Positions 17,241 to 27,480 of a stretch of 64,000 nucleotides of DNA are shown piece by piece. The stretch spans positions 243,208 to 307,207 of the forward strand of contig JAURVT010000049.1 in assembly GCA_030655315.1 (NCBI GenBank), read 5' to 3'. The position numbers and the translations under genes are program-made. Numbering within the stretch: the first letter of the stretch is position 1; each line of letters opens with the position of its first letter. Origin of the DNA: Nocardioidaceae bacterium. Lineage in GTDB: Bacteria; Actinomycetota; Actinomycetes; Propionibacteriales; Nocardioidaceae. The notes under the pieces were generated by a model. That model saw only the letters and a list, made by a program, of their open reading frames with translations. It searched no databases and was not told where the DNA came from.

Positions 17241-18164
17241 GTGAACGTCACCGTCGTCGTCGCGTTCGGGGCCAACTTCCTCATCGCGCTCGCCAAGTCG
17301 GCCGCCGCGCTGCTGACCGGCTCGGCGTCGATGGTCGCCGAGGCCGCCCACTCCTGGGCCGACACCGGCAACGAGATCTTCCTGTTCGTCGCCGACAAGC
17401 GGTCGCAGCGCCGTCCCGACCGCTCGCACCCGCACGGCTACGGCCGCGAGGCCTACGTGTGGTCGATGTTCGCCGCGGTGGGCCTGTTCGTGGCCGGCGC
17501 GGCCGTCTCGATCGTCCACGGCATCCAGCAGCTCGGAGCCGAGGAGGCCGCCGAGAACTACACGATCGCCTACGTCGTGCTCGCCATCTCGTTCGTCCTC
17601 GAGGGCACCTCGTTCCTGCAGTCGTACCGGCAGCTGCGCGGCGAGGCCGCCGACACCCATACCGAGCTGCTCGAGCGCGCGCTCGAGACGTCCGACCCCA
17701 CCCTGCGCGCGGTCTTCGCCGAGGACTCGGCGGCGCTGATCGGCATCGTCATCGCCGTGACGGGCATCGGCCTGCACCAGCTGACGGGCGACCCGGTGTA
17801 CGACGCGATCGGCTCGATCCTGGTCGGCCTGCTCCTCGGCGTGGTGGCGTTCGTCCTGATCGACCGCAACCGCCGGTTCCTGGTGGGTGAGGGCGTCACC
17901 GACGCCGTGGAGCACACCGTCGTCGAGGCGCTGGAGCAGATGGACGAGGTGGCGAGCGTCGGCTACCTCCACATGGAGATCGTCGGCCCGCACCGGGTCT
18001 ACCTGGTCGCGAGCGTCGACCTCGTGGGCGACGAGAGCGAGTCCACCGTCGCCGACCGGCTGCGTGCGCTCGAGGAGCGGCTCGAGGAGCGCGACGCGGT
18101 GGTCGAGGCGGTCCTCACCGTCTCGCGTCCCGGCCACCCGCCCGACGCCGACCTCGCCGACTGA
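17241..18164 (+). CDS. Cation diffusion facilitator transporter
   Basis: A 307-residue CDF protein with about six transmembrane segments and a cytoplasmic C-terminal domain (after residue 210). The metal-site motif AHSWADTGNE is in the second helix (His37 and Asp41), and a second acidic pair (AEDSAAL) lies in the fifth. It should export a divalent metal such as Zn, Fe or Mn in exchange for protons. The substitution of ED for the usual HD in helix five suggests metal selectivity unlike classical zinc exporters. The GTG start is only 19 nt after tRNA-His and has no good ribosome binding site. Confidence 0.87.
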   Translation: MNVTVVVAFGANFLIALAKSAAALLTGSASMVAEAAHSWADTGNEIFLFVADKRSQRRPDRSHPHGYGREAYVWSMFAAVGLFVAGAAVSIVHGIQQLGAEEAAENYTIAYVVLAISFVLEGTSFLQSYRQLRGEAADTHTELLERALETSDPTLRAVFAEDSAALIGIVIAVTGIGLHQLTGDPVYDAIGSILVGLLLGVVAFVLIDRNRRFLVGEGVTDAVEHTVVEALEQMDEVASVGYLHMEIVGPHRVYLVASVDLVGDESESTVADRLRALEERLEERDAVVEAVLTVSRPGHPPDADLAD

Positions 18165-18201
18165 TCGGGGCCGCTGACGTCCGCGTGAGACCCTGGACGA
18201 C

Positions 18202-19341
18202 GTGCGACTACCGCGGGTGGAGGACTTCGAGGACCGCCTCCGCGTGCCGGAGGTCACCTCCCGCGTCGGGTCGGTGCTGGGGATCGCGTTCACGGTCTGC
18301 TTCCTGACCGGTCTGTGGAGCCACTGGCAGTACGGGCCGCCCGGGTGGCTGACGATCCCGACGAGCCCGGCCTGGCTCTACCGCGTCACGCAGGGCACGC
18401 ACGTGCTGAGCGGGACGGTCGCGATCCCGCTGCTGCTGGTCAAGCTGTGGTCGGTCTTCCCGCGGCTGTTCGCCAGGCCCGTGCTCAAGCCGGCCGTGCC
18501 CGCGCTGCTCCACGTCCTGGAGCGCGCCTCGATCCTGGTGCTCGTCGCCTCGGGGATCTTCCAGCTCGTCGTCGGCCTGCTCAACACCGTCCAGTGGTAC
18601 CCGTGGAGCTTCAGCTTCCGGTCCACCCACTACGCCGTGGCCTGGGTGATGATCGGCGCGCTCGCGGTGCACGTCGCGGTCAAGCTGCCGGTGATCCGCC
18701 GCTCCTTCAGCCATCGCGTCGACGCCGACGAGCCCGCTGCCGGCTCCCGGCTCTCGCGACGCGGGCTGCTGCGGGCCACCTGGGTCGCCGCCGGCCTCAC
18801 CTTCGTCCTCAGCGCCGGCCAGACCGTCCCGCTGCTGCGCAGGGTGTCGGTGTTCGGCGTCCGCTCGGGCGACGGCCCGCTCGGCATCCCCATCAACCGC
18901 ACCGCCGCGGCCGCGGGCGTCCCCGACGGGTCCACCGGTGACGCCTGGCAGCTCGAGCTGTCGTACGCGGGCCGCACCGTGACGATGGACCGCGCCGCCC
19001 TCGAGTCGATGCCCCAACGCACCTACGCGCTGCCGATCGCCTGCGTCGAGGGCTGGAGCGCGTCGGGCGACTGGACCGGCGTGCCGCTGCGCGACCTCGT
19101 CGAGTCGATGGGAGCCCCCGCCCGCTCACGCGTGTTCGTCACCTCGCTGCAGACCCGCGGCGCGTTCGCGACGTCCGAGCTGCCCGAGCAGTTCGTCGAG
19201 GACGAGCGCACGCTGCTGGCGCTGCGGCTGTCGGGCGAGCCGCTGACGCTCGACCACGGCTTCCCGGCCCGGATCATCGCGCCGAACCGGCCGGGCGTGC
19301 TGCAGACCAAGTGGGTCACCCGGCTGGAGGTGGCGGGCTGA
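18202..19341 (+). CDS. b561-like membrane domain fused to sulfite-oxidase-type molybdopterin domain
   Basis: A 379-residue protein. Residues 20-165 hold four to five hydrophobic segments with His residues at about 41, 67, 104, 143 and 157 that could ligate haem, like a ferric-reductase/b561 module. A twin-arginine-like SRRGLL motif and another hydrophobic stretch (185-206) follow. The rest is a small oxidoreductase molybdopterin-binding domain with Cys281 in CVEGWS, the expected molybdenum ligand. Such a fusion would pass electrons between membrane and an external Mo centre, as in MsrPQ-like systems. The substrate is unknown. GTG start; it overlaps the next gene by 1 nt. Confidence 0.75.
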   Translation: MRLPRVEDFEDRLRVPEVTSRVGSVLGIAFTVCFLTGLWSHWQYGPPGWLTIPTSPAWLYRVTQGTHVLSGTVAIPLLLVKLWSVFPRLFARPVLKPAVPALLHVLERASILVLVASGIFQLVVGLLNTVQWYPWSFSFRSTHYAVAWVMIGALAVHVAVKLPVIRRSFSHRVDADEPAAGSRLSRRGLLRATWVAAGLTFVLSAGQTVPLLRRVSVFGVRSGDGPLGIPINRTAAAAGVPDGSTGDAWQLELSYAGRTVTMDRAALESMPQRTYALPIACVEGWSASGDWTGVPLRDLVESMGAPARSRVFVTSLQTRGAFATSELPEQFVEDERTLLALRLSGEPLTLDHGFPARIIAPNRPGVLQTKWVTRLEVAG

Positions 19342-19757
19342 TGGGCACCACCGTGACGCGCGGCGTCCTGCTCCTGGCCGGCCTCGCCGCCGGTGTCTAC
19401 GGGGCCGTCCTGCTGCTGCAGCTGGACTTCTCGCGCCTGCTGTCGACCGTCGTCTGGCTGGCCGGCGGCGTCGTGCTGCACGACTTCGTCCTCGCCCCGG
19501 TCGTGGTCGTCCTCGGGGTCCTGCTCGTGCGGGTGGTGCCCGACGCCGCCCGTCGTCCCGCCACCGTGGCCGCCGTCGTCTGGGGCACCGTCACCGTGGC
19601 GGCGCTGCCCGTCCTGTCGGGCCAGGGCGGCAAGCCCGACAACGCCACCCTCCTCGACCGTCCGTACTGGACGGCCTGGCTCGTGCTCACGGCGCTCGTC
19701 CTCCTCGCCACCGTCGGCGCGTCCCTGCTGGCCGCCCGCCGCGACCACCGCCCCTGA
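19341..19757 (+). CDS. Small four-helix membrane protein
   Basis: A 138-residue hydrophobic protein with four predicted membrane segments (about 8-28, 35-65, 75-92 and 110-131). The ATG overlaps the stop of the molybdopterin protein gene (TGATG), so the two are co-translated and probably form one complex. No known domain is recognisable. A 44-nt palindrome begins 8 nt past its stop. Confidence 0.7.
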   Translation: MGTTVTRGVLLLAGLAAGVYGAVLLLQLDFSRLLSTVVWLAGGVVLHDFVLAPVVVVLGVLLVRVVPDAARRPATVAAVVWGTVTVAALPVLSGQGGKPDNATLLDRPYWTAWLVLTALVLLATVGASLLAARRDHRP

Positions 19758-19765
19758 CCCCTGAC

Positions 19766-19809
19766 TTGTCGGTGCCTCAACGCCCCATGGGCCCCTGAGC
19801 CACCGACAA
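19766..19809. repeat. REP-like 44-nt palindrome, copy 1
   Basis: TTGTCGGTG at the left pairs with CACCGACAA at the right around a GCCC-AT-GGGC core. A near-copy of the same length lies at 20441-20484, on the other side of one gene. Two of the five differences between copies are compensatory (CCATGG versus CTATAG), which keeps the fold. It may also end transcription of the upstream gene. Confidence 0.75.
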
Positions 19810-19853
19810 CTTCTGTTCTGTCGCAATCGTCTGACAGCGGGACGGGCCGCACC

Positions 19854-19859
19854 TACCGT
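19854..19859 (+). promoter_or_regulatory. -10 box (TACCGT) for leaderless secreted-protein gene
   Basis: TACCGT ends 6 nt before the ATG at 19866 and no ribosome binding site is present, which indicates a leaderless transcript. Confidence 0.45.
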
Positions 19860-19865
19860 CGCCGC

Positions 19866-20432
19866 ATGCTCTCTCGGACCCGCCCACTCGTGCTGCTCCT
19901 GCTCGCGGCCGCCCTCGCCGCCGCAGCACTGACCTCGACGACGGGATCCGCCACCGCCGCGGCCCCGCGCACCACCATCAGGCTCAAGGTCGTCGGGTGC
20001 GACGGCTGCACGGTGCTCGCCGTCCAGACCAGGGGCGGTGACGCGCCGTACATGTCGACGAACAAGGTCGTGAGGAACGGGATGGCCAACCTGTCCGTTC
20101 CGACCGCGCGCACGCGCGGGATGAGCGTCCTCGTCTACTCGTCGTTCAGCGAGGAGCAGTCGTACCCCACGGTGGCAGTGACGCAGTTCAGGGCCAAGAA
20201 GCCAGGTGCCACGGTCTCGTGGGCCTACGCCCGCCAGAAGCGCACGATGTCCGGCTGCTGGGCCGGGACCAGCCGCAACGTCGTCCGCAACACGATGGTG
20301 GTGAAGCACGTGACCGTCGCGGGCAAGGACCGGGCAGCTGCCTTTCTCAAGCGCACCTGGCGCTCCGGCCCCGTGTGGATCACCACCCGCAAGGCGGCCT
20401 ACTACGTCTCCGAGGCGTCGATGTGCCCATGA
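19866..20432 (+). CDS. Secreted protein of unknown function
   Basis: A 188-residue protein with a clear signal peptide (basic start, hydrophobic residues 8-22, A-rich cleavage region ending near residue 33). The mature part is basic and beta-rich. It has a CDGC pair near residue 45 and two further cysteines (SGCW near 130 and CP at the C-terminus), so one or two disulfides are likely. GC content is lower than in neighbours. No family is recognised. The gene stands alone between two near-identical 44-nt palindromes, which suggests the segment may have moved or been duplicated as a unit. Confidence 0.7.
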   Translation: MLSRTRPLVLLLLAAALAAAALTSTTGSATAAAPRTTIRLKVVGCDGCTVLAVQTRGGDAPYMSTNKVVRNGMANLSVPTARTRGMSVLVYSSFSEEQSYPTVAVTQFRAKKPGATVSWAYARQKRTMSGCWAGTSRNVVRNTMVVKHVTVAGKDRAAAFLKRTWRSGPVWITTRKAAYYVSEASMCP

Positions 20433-20440
20433 CTCCAGAC

Positions 20441-20484
20441 TTGTCGGTGCCTGAGCGCCCTATAGGCCCCTGAGGCACCGACAA
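20441..20484. repeat. REP-like 44-nt palindrome, copy 2
   Basis: Its outer 14-bp arms are perfect (TTGTCGGTGCCTGA and their exact complement), and the centre is CCTATAGG. It matches 39 of 44 positions of the copy at 19766-19809. It begins 8 nt after the stop of the secreted-protein gene. Confidence 0.78.
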
Positions 20485-20503
20485 CTCCGGGGACACGACG
20501 CGA

Positions 20504-20543
20504 CGACGCCCCCGCCCTGGGAGAACCAGGGGCGGGGGCGTCG
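20504..20543. terminator. Terminator downstream of glpD
   Basis: A 17-bp GC-rich stem (CGACGCCCCCGCCCTGG with its complement carrying one bulged G) closes on a GAGAA loop. It lies 22 nt past the glpD stop and can serve glpD on the minus strand and the secreted-protein gene on the plus strand. Confidence 0.75.
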
Positions 20544-20565
20544 GGGTGTGCGGTGGTGCGGTGCG

Positions 20566-22293
20566 TCAGCCGGTGGTGACGGGGACGACGTCGGGCGCGC
20601 CCATGCGGGCGGCGTCGGCGGTCTCGTCATCGGGCATCTGCTGGCTCTCGCGCTCGGCCTCGACGCGCTTGAGGTAGTGGTCGATCTCGCGCAGGCGCTG
20701 CTCGTCGTCCCACTCCAGCGAGGCACCCATCAGCTGGGCGACCTCCTCGGTGACGCCGGTGCCGCGGTCGAACTCCTCCATCGAGATGCGGGTGCGGCGC
20801 GCGAGCACGTCGTCGATGTGACGCGCACCCTCGCTCTCGACCGCGTAGACGACCTCGGCCCGGAGGTAGTCGCCAGCCCCGGTGAGGGCCTCGCCGAGGG
20901 TGGGGTCCTTGGCGACCAGGGCCAGCACCTCGTCGACCAGGCTGCCGTAGCGGTTGAGGAGGTGCTCGATGCGCGCCTCGCTCAGCCCGCTGCGACGGGC
21001 CAGCAGGTGACGCTGGTTCCACAGCGCCTCGTAGCCCTCGGCGCCGAGCAGCGGGATGTCCTCGGTGACGCTCTTGGGCACCCGACGGTCCAGCTGCGAC
21101 TCCAGGCCGTGGACGGCCTCGTCGATCGCGTCCTTGGCCATGATCCGGTACGTCGTGTACTTGCCGCCGGCGACGACGACGAGGCCCGGTGCCGGGTGGC
21201 TCACCGCGTGCTCGCGCGACAGCTTGGACGTGGCCTCGGACTCGCCCTCGAGCAGCGGACGTAGCCCCGCGTAGACGCCCTGCACGTCGGCCCGTGTCAG
21301 GGGCGTCTCGAGGACGCCGTTGACGTGGTCGAGCAGGTAGTCGATGTCGCTCTCGGACGCCGCGGGGTGGTCCTTGGACAGCGACCAGTCGGTGTCGGTG
21401 GTGCCGATGATCCAGTGCGAGCCCCACGGGATGACGAAGAGCACCGACTTCTCGGTGCGCAGGATCAGGCCCGAGCTGCTGCGGATGCGGTCGCGCGGCA
21501 CCACCAGGTGGATGCCCTTGGACGCGCGCACGTGGAACTGCCCGCGCGAGCCGGCGAGGTCCTGCGTGTCGTCGGTCCAGACGCCGGTGGCGTTGACCAC
21601 CTGGCGCGCCCGCACCTCGTACACGCGGTCGGACTCGAGGTCGGCGACCTTGGCGCCGACGACGCGGTCACCCTCCTTGAGCAGCTCGGTGACGCGGGCC
21701 CGCGACGCGACGTGAGCGCCGTAGGCCGCCGCCGTGCGCGACAGGAACATCGTGTGACGGGCGTCGTCGACCTGCGCGTCGTAGTACTTCAGGGCGCCGA
21801 CGAGGGCGTCCTTGCGCAGCGACGGGGCGATCTTGCGGGCCCCGCGACGCGTCAGGTGACGGTGGAGCGGGACGCCCGCGCCGTAGCCGGACGCCTTGCT
21901 CATCGCGTCGTAGAGGGCCACGCCGGAGCCCGCGTAGAACCTCTCCCACACGCGGTGCTGCAGCGGGTAGAGGAACGACACCTCCTTGACCAGGTGCGGA
22001 GCCAGCTTCTGCAGGTTGAGCCCGCGCTCCTTGAGCGCCTCGGCCACCAGGCGGAAGTCGAGCATCTCCAGGTAGCGCAACCCGCCGTGCATCAGCTTGG
22101 ACGAGCGGCTGGACGTGCCGGACGCGAAGTCGCGCGCCTCGACGAGGCCGACGCTCAGGCCGCGGGTGGCCGCGTCGAGCGCAGCGCCTCCCCCGACGAC
22201 GCCGCCGCCGATCACCAGGACGTCCAGCACCTCGCTCTCCATGGCCGCGAGCGCCTCGGTGCGCGCCGACGGTGACAGTGCGACGGTCCTCAT
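20566..22293 (-). CDS. glpD: Glycerol-3-phosphate dehydrogenase, FAD-dependent
   Basis: A 575-residue membrane-associated flavoenzyme that oxidises glycerol-3-phosphate to dihydroxyacetone phosphate and passes electrons to the quinone pool. The FAD-binding VLVIGGGVVGGG is near residue 27, followed by the family signatures SSRSSKLMHGGLRYLE, GTTDTDW and GGKYTTYR, plus a C-terminal DAO_C-like cap. The ATG at 22293 has GAGGGAAA upstream; a longer frame would overlap glpK. It is the last gene of glpF-glpK-glpD, 28 nt after glpK, and is followed by a strong hairpin. Confidence 0.95.
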   Translation of the reverse strand: MRTVALSPSARTEALAAMESEVLDVLVIGGGVVGGGAALDAATRGLSVGLVEARDFASGTSSRSSKLMHGGLRYLEMLDFRLVAEALKERGLNLQKLAPHLVKEVSFLYPLQHRVWERFYAGSGVALYDAMSKASGYGAGVPLHRHLTRRGARKIAPSLRKDALVGALKYYDAQVDDARHTMFLSRTAAAYGAHVASRARVTELLKEGDRVVGAKVADLESDRVYEVRARQVVNATGVWTDDTQDLAGSRGQFHVRASKGIHLVVPRDRIRSSSGLILRTEKSVLFVIPWGSHWIIGTTDTDWSLSKDHPAASESDIDYLLDHVNGVLETPLTRADVQGVYAGLRPLLEGESEATSKLSREHAVSHPAPGLVVVAGGKYTTYRIMAKDAIDEAVHGLESQLDRRVPKSVTEDIPLLGAEGYEALWNQRHLLARRSGLSEARIEHLLNRYGSLVDEVLALVAKDPTLGEALTGAGDYLRAEVVYAVESEGARHIDDVLARRTRISMEEFDRGTGVTEEVAQLMGASLEWDDEQRLREIDHYLKRVEAERESQQMPDDETADAARMGAPDVVPVTTG

Positions 22294-22321
22294 CAGGTGT
22301 TTCCCTCCATCGGTCTGGGTG

Positions 22322-23839
22322 TCACTGGACGTCGACCCAGTCGAGCGTCCTCGTGACGGCCTTCTTCCACTGGGTGTAACCAGTCTCGCGCTGGTCTTCA
22401 TCCCAGCTGGGCTCCCAGCGCTTCGACTCGTTCCAGTTCTCGCGCAGCTCGTCGGTGTTCTTCCAGAACCCGACGGCCAGGCCGGCCGCGTAGGCCGCGC
22501 CCAGGGCGGTGGTCTCGGCCACGACGGGACGGCTGACGGGCACGCCGAGGATGTCGGACTGGATCTGCATGCACAGCTCGTTGGCGGTCACGCCGCCGTC
22601 GACCTTGAGCACCTCGAGCACCACGCCGGAGTCCTTCTCCATCGCCTCGGCGACGTCGCGGCTCTGGTAGCAGATGGCCTCGAGGGTGGCGCGCGCCAGG
22701 TGCGCGTTGGTGTTGAAGCGCGACAGCCCGACGATCGCGCCGCGGGCGTCCGAGCGCCAGTACGGCGCGAACAGGCCGGAGAAGGCGGGGACGAAGTAGA
22801 CGCCGCCGTTGTCCTCGACCTGCTTGGCGAGGGACTCGGACTGCGCGGCACCGGAGATGATGCCGAGCTGGTCGCGGAGCCACTGGACCGCCGAGCCGGT
22901 GACGGCGATCGAGCCCTCGAGCGCGTAGACGCACGGCTCGTCGCCGAACTTGTACGCCGGGGTGGTGAGCAGGCCCGACTTGCTGCGGACGATCTCGGTG
23001 CCCGTGTTGAGCAGCATGAAGTTGCCGGTGCCGTAGGTGTTCTTGGCCTCGCCGGGCGCGAAGCAGACCTGGCCGACGGTGGCGGCCTGCTGGTCGCCGA
23101 GGATGCCGGTGATCTTCACCGCGCCGCCGAACGGGCCGTTCTCCAGCGTCTCGCCGTAGCCCTCGGACACCGAGGACGACTTGATCTCGGGCAGCATCTG
23201 GCGCGGGATGTCGAAGAAGCCCAGCAGCTCGTCGTCCCACTCGAGGGTCTCGAGGTCCATCAGCATCGTGCGGCTGGCGTTGGTGACGTCGGTGACGTGA
23301 ACGCCGCCGTTCCGGCCGCCGGTCAGGTGCCAGATGATGTACGAGTCGGTGTTGCCGAAGATGGCGTCGCCGGCCTCGGCGGCCTCGCGCACGCCGTCGA
23401 CGTTCTCCAGGATCCACTGGATCTTGCCGCCGGAGAAGTACGGCGCCGGCGGCAGGCCGGCCTTCTGACGGATGACGTCGCCGCGTCCGTCGCGGTCGAG
23501 CGCGGTCGCGATGCGGTCGGTGCGGGTGTCCTGCCAGACGATCGCGTTGTAGTACGGACGGCCGGTGTTCTTGTTCCACACGACGGTCGTCTCGCGCTGG
23601 TTGGTGATGCCCAGCGCCGCGAGGTCCTCGTGGGTCAGCCCGGCCTTGTCCATGGCGGTCTGGATGACCGCGGACGTGCGCTCCCAGATCTCCGTGGGGT
23701 TGTGCTCCACCCAGCCGGCCTGCGGCAGGATCTGCTCGTGCTCCAGCTGGTGGCGGGCGACCTCGTTGCCGCCGTGGTCGAAGATCATGAAGCGGGTGCT
23801 GGTGGTGCCCTGGTCGATCGAGCCGATGTAGTCAGCCAT
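22322..23839 (-). CDS. glpK: Glycerol kinase
   Basis: A 505-residue FGGY kinase that phosphorylates glycerol with ATP. It shows the N-terminal IDQGTTSTR, the substrate residues in NQRETTVVW and WQDTRT, GDQQAA and the adenine site GTGNF, and the C-terminal signature [12 protein letters not shown]. The ATG at 23839 has AAGGAG 7 nt upstream. It lies between glpF (42 nt gap) and glpD. A second full-length glycerol kinase gene lies 1.8 kb away beside the IclR regulator; this one is the copy in the classical operon. Confidence 0.95.
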   Translation of the reverse strand: MADYIGSIDQGTTSTRFMIFDHGGNEVARHQLEHEQILPQAGWVEHNPTEIWERTSAVIQTAMDKAGLTHEDLAALGITNQRETTVVWNKNTGRPYYNAIVWQDTRTDRIATALDRDGRGDVIRQKAGLPPAPYFSGGKIQWILENVDGVREAAEAGDAIFGNTDSYIIWHLTGGRNGGVHVTDVTNASRTMLMDLETLEWDDELLGFFDIPRQMLPEIKSSSVSEGYGETLENGPFGGAVKITGILGDQQAATVGQVCFAPGEAKNTYGTGNFMLLNTGTEIVRSKSGLLTTPAYKFGDEPCVYALEGSIAVTGSAVQWLRDQLGIISGAAQSESLAKQVEDNGGVYFVPAFSGLFAPYWRSDARGAIVGLSRFNTNAHLARATLEAICYQSRDVAEAMEKDSGVVLEVLKVDGGVTANELCMQIQSDILGVPVSRPVVAETTALGAAYAAGLAVGFWKNTDELRENWNESKRWEPSWDEDQRETGYTQWKKAVTRTLDWVDVQ

Positions 23840-23881
23840 GGTCAAGCTCCTTCGGGGATGTGCGACGGGTGTGGACGGCGA

Positions 23882-24703
23882 TCAGGACGAGGTGTCGCCG
23901 GTGGGGTTGCTGGTGACGGACTCGACGTCGGACGGCAGGTAGGGCTCGATCATGAACCTGAAGATCGCGCCGCCGATGAGACCGCCGATGATCGGCGCGA
24001 TGATCGGCAGCCAGAAGTACAGCTCTGGACCGTTCGCGGACTCGAAGGCCCCGCCGTAGCCGGTGATGAAGGACGCGAGGCGCGGACCGAAGTCGCGGGC
24101 CGGGTTGATCGCGTAGCCGGCGTTGGAGCCCCACGCCATGCCGAGGCCGACGACGAGCAGGCCGACGAGCAGCGGCGCCATGTTCGACAGCGGGCCGTTG
24201 TTGGCCGCCGTGGTGAGCGCGAAGATGACGAGGACGAGGATCGCGGTGCCGACGATCTGGTCGAGGAACGCGGTCGGGATCGAGATGCCGGCGCCGGGCG
24301 ACGTCGACCAGATGCCCTGCGTGGCCTTGGTGTGGCCGGGGTCGATCTTGGCGATCGCGTCGGCGTAGGTGACGCGGACGATCAGTCCGGCGACGAAGGC
24401 GCCGAGGGTCTGGGCCGCGATGAACGGGCCCACCTTGCGCCACTCGAAGCCCTTGTAGGCGGCGAGCGCGATGGTGACCGCGGGGTTCAGGTGGGCGCCG
24501 CTGAGACGGGCGGCGACGTACACGCCCATCGTCACGCCGATGCCCCAGGCCCAGGCGATCGAGTCGTAGTTGCCGGCCGCCGAGTCCGGGCCGGGACCGC
24601 CGCCGGTGACGACCTGCGCCACCACGCCGACCCCGAACAGGATGAGGATCATCGTGCCGAGGAACTCGGCGATCAGCTCCCCGGTGTACGCGTTCTTCTT
24701 CAC
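23882..24703 (-). CDS. glpF: Glycerol uptake facilitator (aquaglyceroporin)
   Basis: A 273-residue MIP-family channel with six membrane helices and two NPA half-helices: HLNPAV near residue 77 and INPARDFGPR near 207. The Asp after the second NPA (NPARD) marks it as a glycerol facilitator rather than a pure water channel. The GTG start at 24703 is preceded by GGAGGG. It is the first gene of the glp operon, divergent from the IclR regulator; the palindrome at 24789-24807 lies between them. Confidence 0.93.
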   Translation of the reverse strand: MKKNAYTGELIAEFLGTMILILFGVGVVAQVVTGGGPGPDSAAGNYDSIAWAWGIGVTMGVYVAARLSGAHLNPAVTIALAAYKGFEWRKVGPFIAAQTLGAFVAGLIVRVTYADAIAKIDPGHTKATQGIWSTSPGAGISIPTAFLDQIVGTAILVLVIFALTTAANNGPLSNMAPLLVGLLVVGLGMAWGSNAGYAINPARDFGPRLASFITGYGGAFESANGPELYFWLPIIAPIIGGLIGGAIFRFMIEPYLPSDVESVTSNPTGDTSS

Positions 24704-24788
24704 GGAACCCTCCAGTCCGTCAGGCCCGCGCCGGTGCACGGGGTGCCACGAAACCTAGGAGCCGGGTGTGACGGGGGTCAACGCGGGT

Positions 24789-24814
24789 CGTTCGACAGTC
24801 CCGAACGCTAGGGT
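24789..24814 (+). promoter_or_regulatory. Palindrome and -10 box at the IclR/glp divergent promoter
   Basis: CGTTCG (24789-24794) and CGAACG (24802-24807) form an inverted repeat with a 7-nt spacer. TAGGGT at 24809-24814 ends 7 nt before the IclR GTG, indicating a leaderless start. The palindrome sits just upstream of this -10 box, where an IclR protein could repress itself and control glpF. Confidence 0.55.
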
Positions 24815-24821
24815 GTGAGCC

Positions 24822-25580
24822 GTGCCAGGCCCCCTGCAGTCGGTGGAGCGCGCGGCCGCCGTGCTCCGCGTGCTGGGTGGTGCCGGACGTCCGCTCGAGC
24901 TCGCCGAGATCGCCGCCGTCCTCGACCTGCCCAAGACGACCGCCTTCGGCCTCGTGCGGACGCTGCGCGACGTCGGCTTCGTCGACCAGCCTCCGCCGGG
25001 GTCGGCGTACACCCTCGGCAGCGGCCTGACCGACCTCGACCGCCTGGGCCTGGACCCGCACGACCTGCGCTCTCACGCCACCAACTGGGCCGACGCGCTC
25101 GCCGCGCACGTCCGGCTCGAGGTGCTGGTGTCGATGCCGCAGGACGACGGCGTGCGCGTCGTCCACCACGTCTTCCGTCCCGACGACACCGCACAGGTCC
25201 TGCGGGTGGGCGAGTCGCTGCCGCTGCACGCGACGGCCACCGGCAAGGTCGTGCTCGCGACGACGGCCTCGCGCGGCGCCCGGCCGTCGGTGCTCGAGCG
25301 GTTCACCACGCGCACGGTGCGCACCCGGGCCGAGCTGGAGGGCGAGCTGCAGAAGGTGCGTCGCCAGGGATGGGCGTCGGCGCTCGGCGAGCACCAGCCG
25401 GGCGTCGGCAGCGTGGCCGTCGCGCTGCGCGGCCTCGGCGGTCTCGCCGTGGGCGCGGTGGCCGTGGTCGGCCCGGTCGACAAGGTCTTCGGGCCCGGCG
25501 GCGAGGCGCGGGCCGACGTCGTCCGCGAGGTCCGGTCCACCGGTCGCTCGATCTCGCGGGCGCTGGTGGCGCCGTGGTGA
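24822..25580 (+). CDS. IclR family regulator, probable glycerol regulator (GylR-like)
   Basis: A 252-residue IclR protein. The N-terminal winged helix spans about residues 5-65 (SVERAAAVLRVL, LPKTTAFGLVRTL). The ligand domain follows with the family block LHATATGKVVLA and the closing SISRAL. In Streptomyces the glycerol operon is controlled by the IclR-type GylR located beside it; the position here, divergent from glpFKD and upstream of a second glycerol kinase, fits the same role with glycerol-3-phosphate as the probable ligand. That ligand is inferred. The last codons lie in a short tandem repeat. Confidence 0.88.
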   Translation: MPGPLQSVERAAAVLRVLGGAGRPLELAEIAAVLDLPKTTAFGLVRTLRDVGFVDQPPPGSAYTLGSGLTDLDRLGLDPHDLRSHATNWADALAAHVRLEVLVSMPQDDGVRVVHHVFRPDDTAQVLRVGESLPLHATATGKVVLATTASRGARPSVLERFTTRTVRTRAELEGELQKVRRQGWASALGEHQPGVGSVAVALRGLGGLAVGAVAVVGPVDKVFGPGGEARADVVREVRSTGRSISRALVAPW

Positions 25581-25607
25581 GGGTGACGCCGTGGTGAGGG
25601 TGACGAC

Positions 25608-25615
<8 letters not shown>
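25571..25615 (+). repeat. 17-bp tandem repeat spanning IclR stop and second kinase start
   Basis: GCCGTGGTGAGGGTGAC occurs at 25571-25587 and 25588-25604, followed by a partial third copy (GACGTGGTGAG). Each unit contains GTGGTGA. In the first it supplies the IclR stop, and in the third it supplies the GTG start of the kinase, so a tandem duplication seems to have set the spacing. Confidence 0.8.
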
Positions 25616-27122
<1,507 letters not shown>

Positions 27123-27126
27123 GGCC

Positions 27127-27480
27127 TCAGGCGGTCACCGCGAGGACGGCGCCGAGCACGACGACCCGCAGCACCACGGCGGCACCGCGCAGCGCACGAC
27201 GGGTCGGCGACGCCGGCGCGACGAGGGGCTCGGGCTCCTGCCGGGCCCAGGGGGTCACGGCGACGAGCCCGAGCACGACGACCGCGGCCACCCAGAGCCA
27301 GCCGGTGGCAGGCGTCCACGGCACGACCAGCCGCACGAGCAGCAGGAGGATCGCCACGTCGGCCACGCCCTCGAGCACGGCCACCCGGTCCTTGGCGCGC
27401 AGCCTCGTCGGGCCGACCACGGACAGCACGGCGAGGAGGAGGTAGAACACGGCCAGCGCGGTGGCGACCAGGACGATCAC
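27127..27480 (-). CDS. Small membrane protein
   Basis: A 117-residue protein with about four hydrophobic segments (1-22, 37-52, 60-80 and 95-117) and no recognisable domain. The GTG start overlaps the stop of the beta-lactamase-like gene (GTGA), so it is the last gene of a coupled three-gene operon with an ArsR-like regulator. A role in envelope function beside the serine hydrolase is possible but unproven. It ends 4 nt from the converging second glycerol kinase gene. Confidence 0.65.
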   Translation of the reverse strand: MIVLVATALAVFYLLLAVLSVVGPTRLRAKDRVAVLEGVADVAILLLLVRLVVPWTPATGWLWVAAVVVLGLVAVTPWARQEPEPLVAPASPTRRALRGAAVVLRVVVLGAVLAVTA

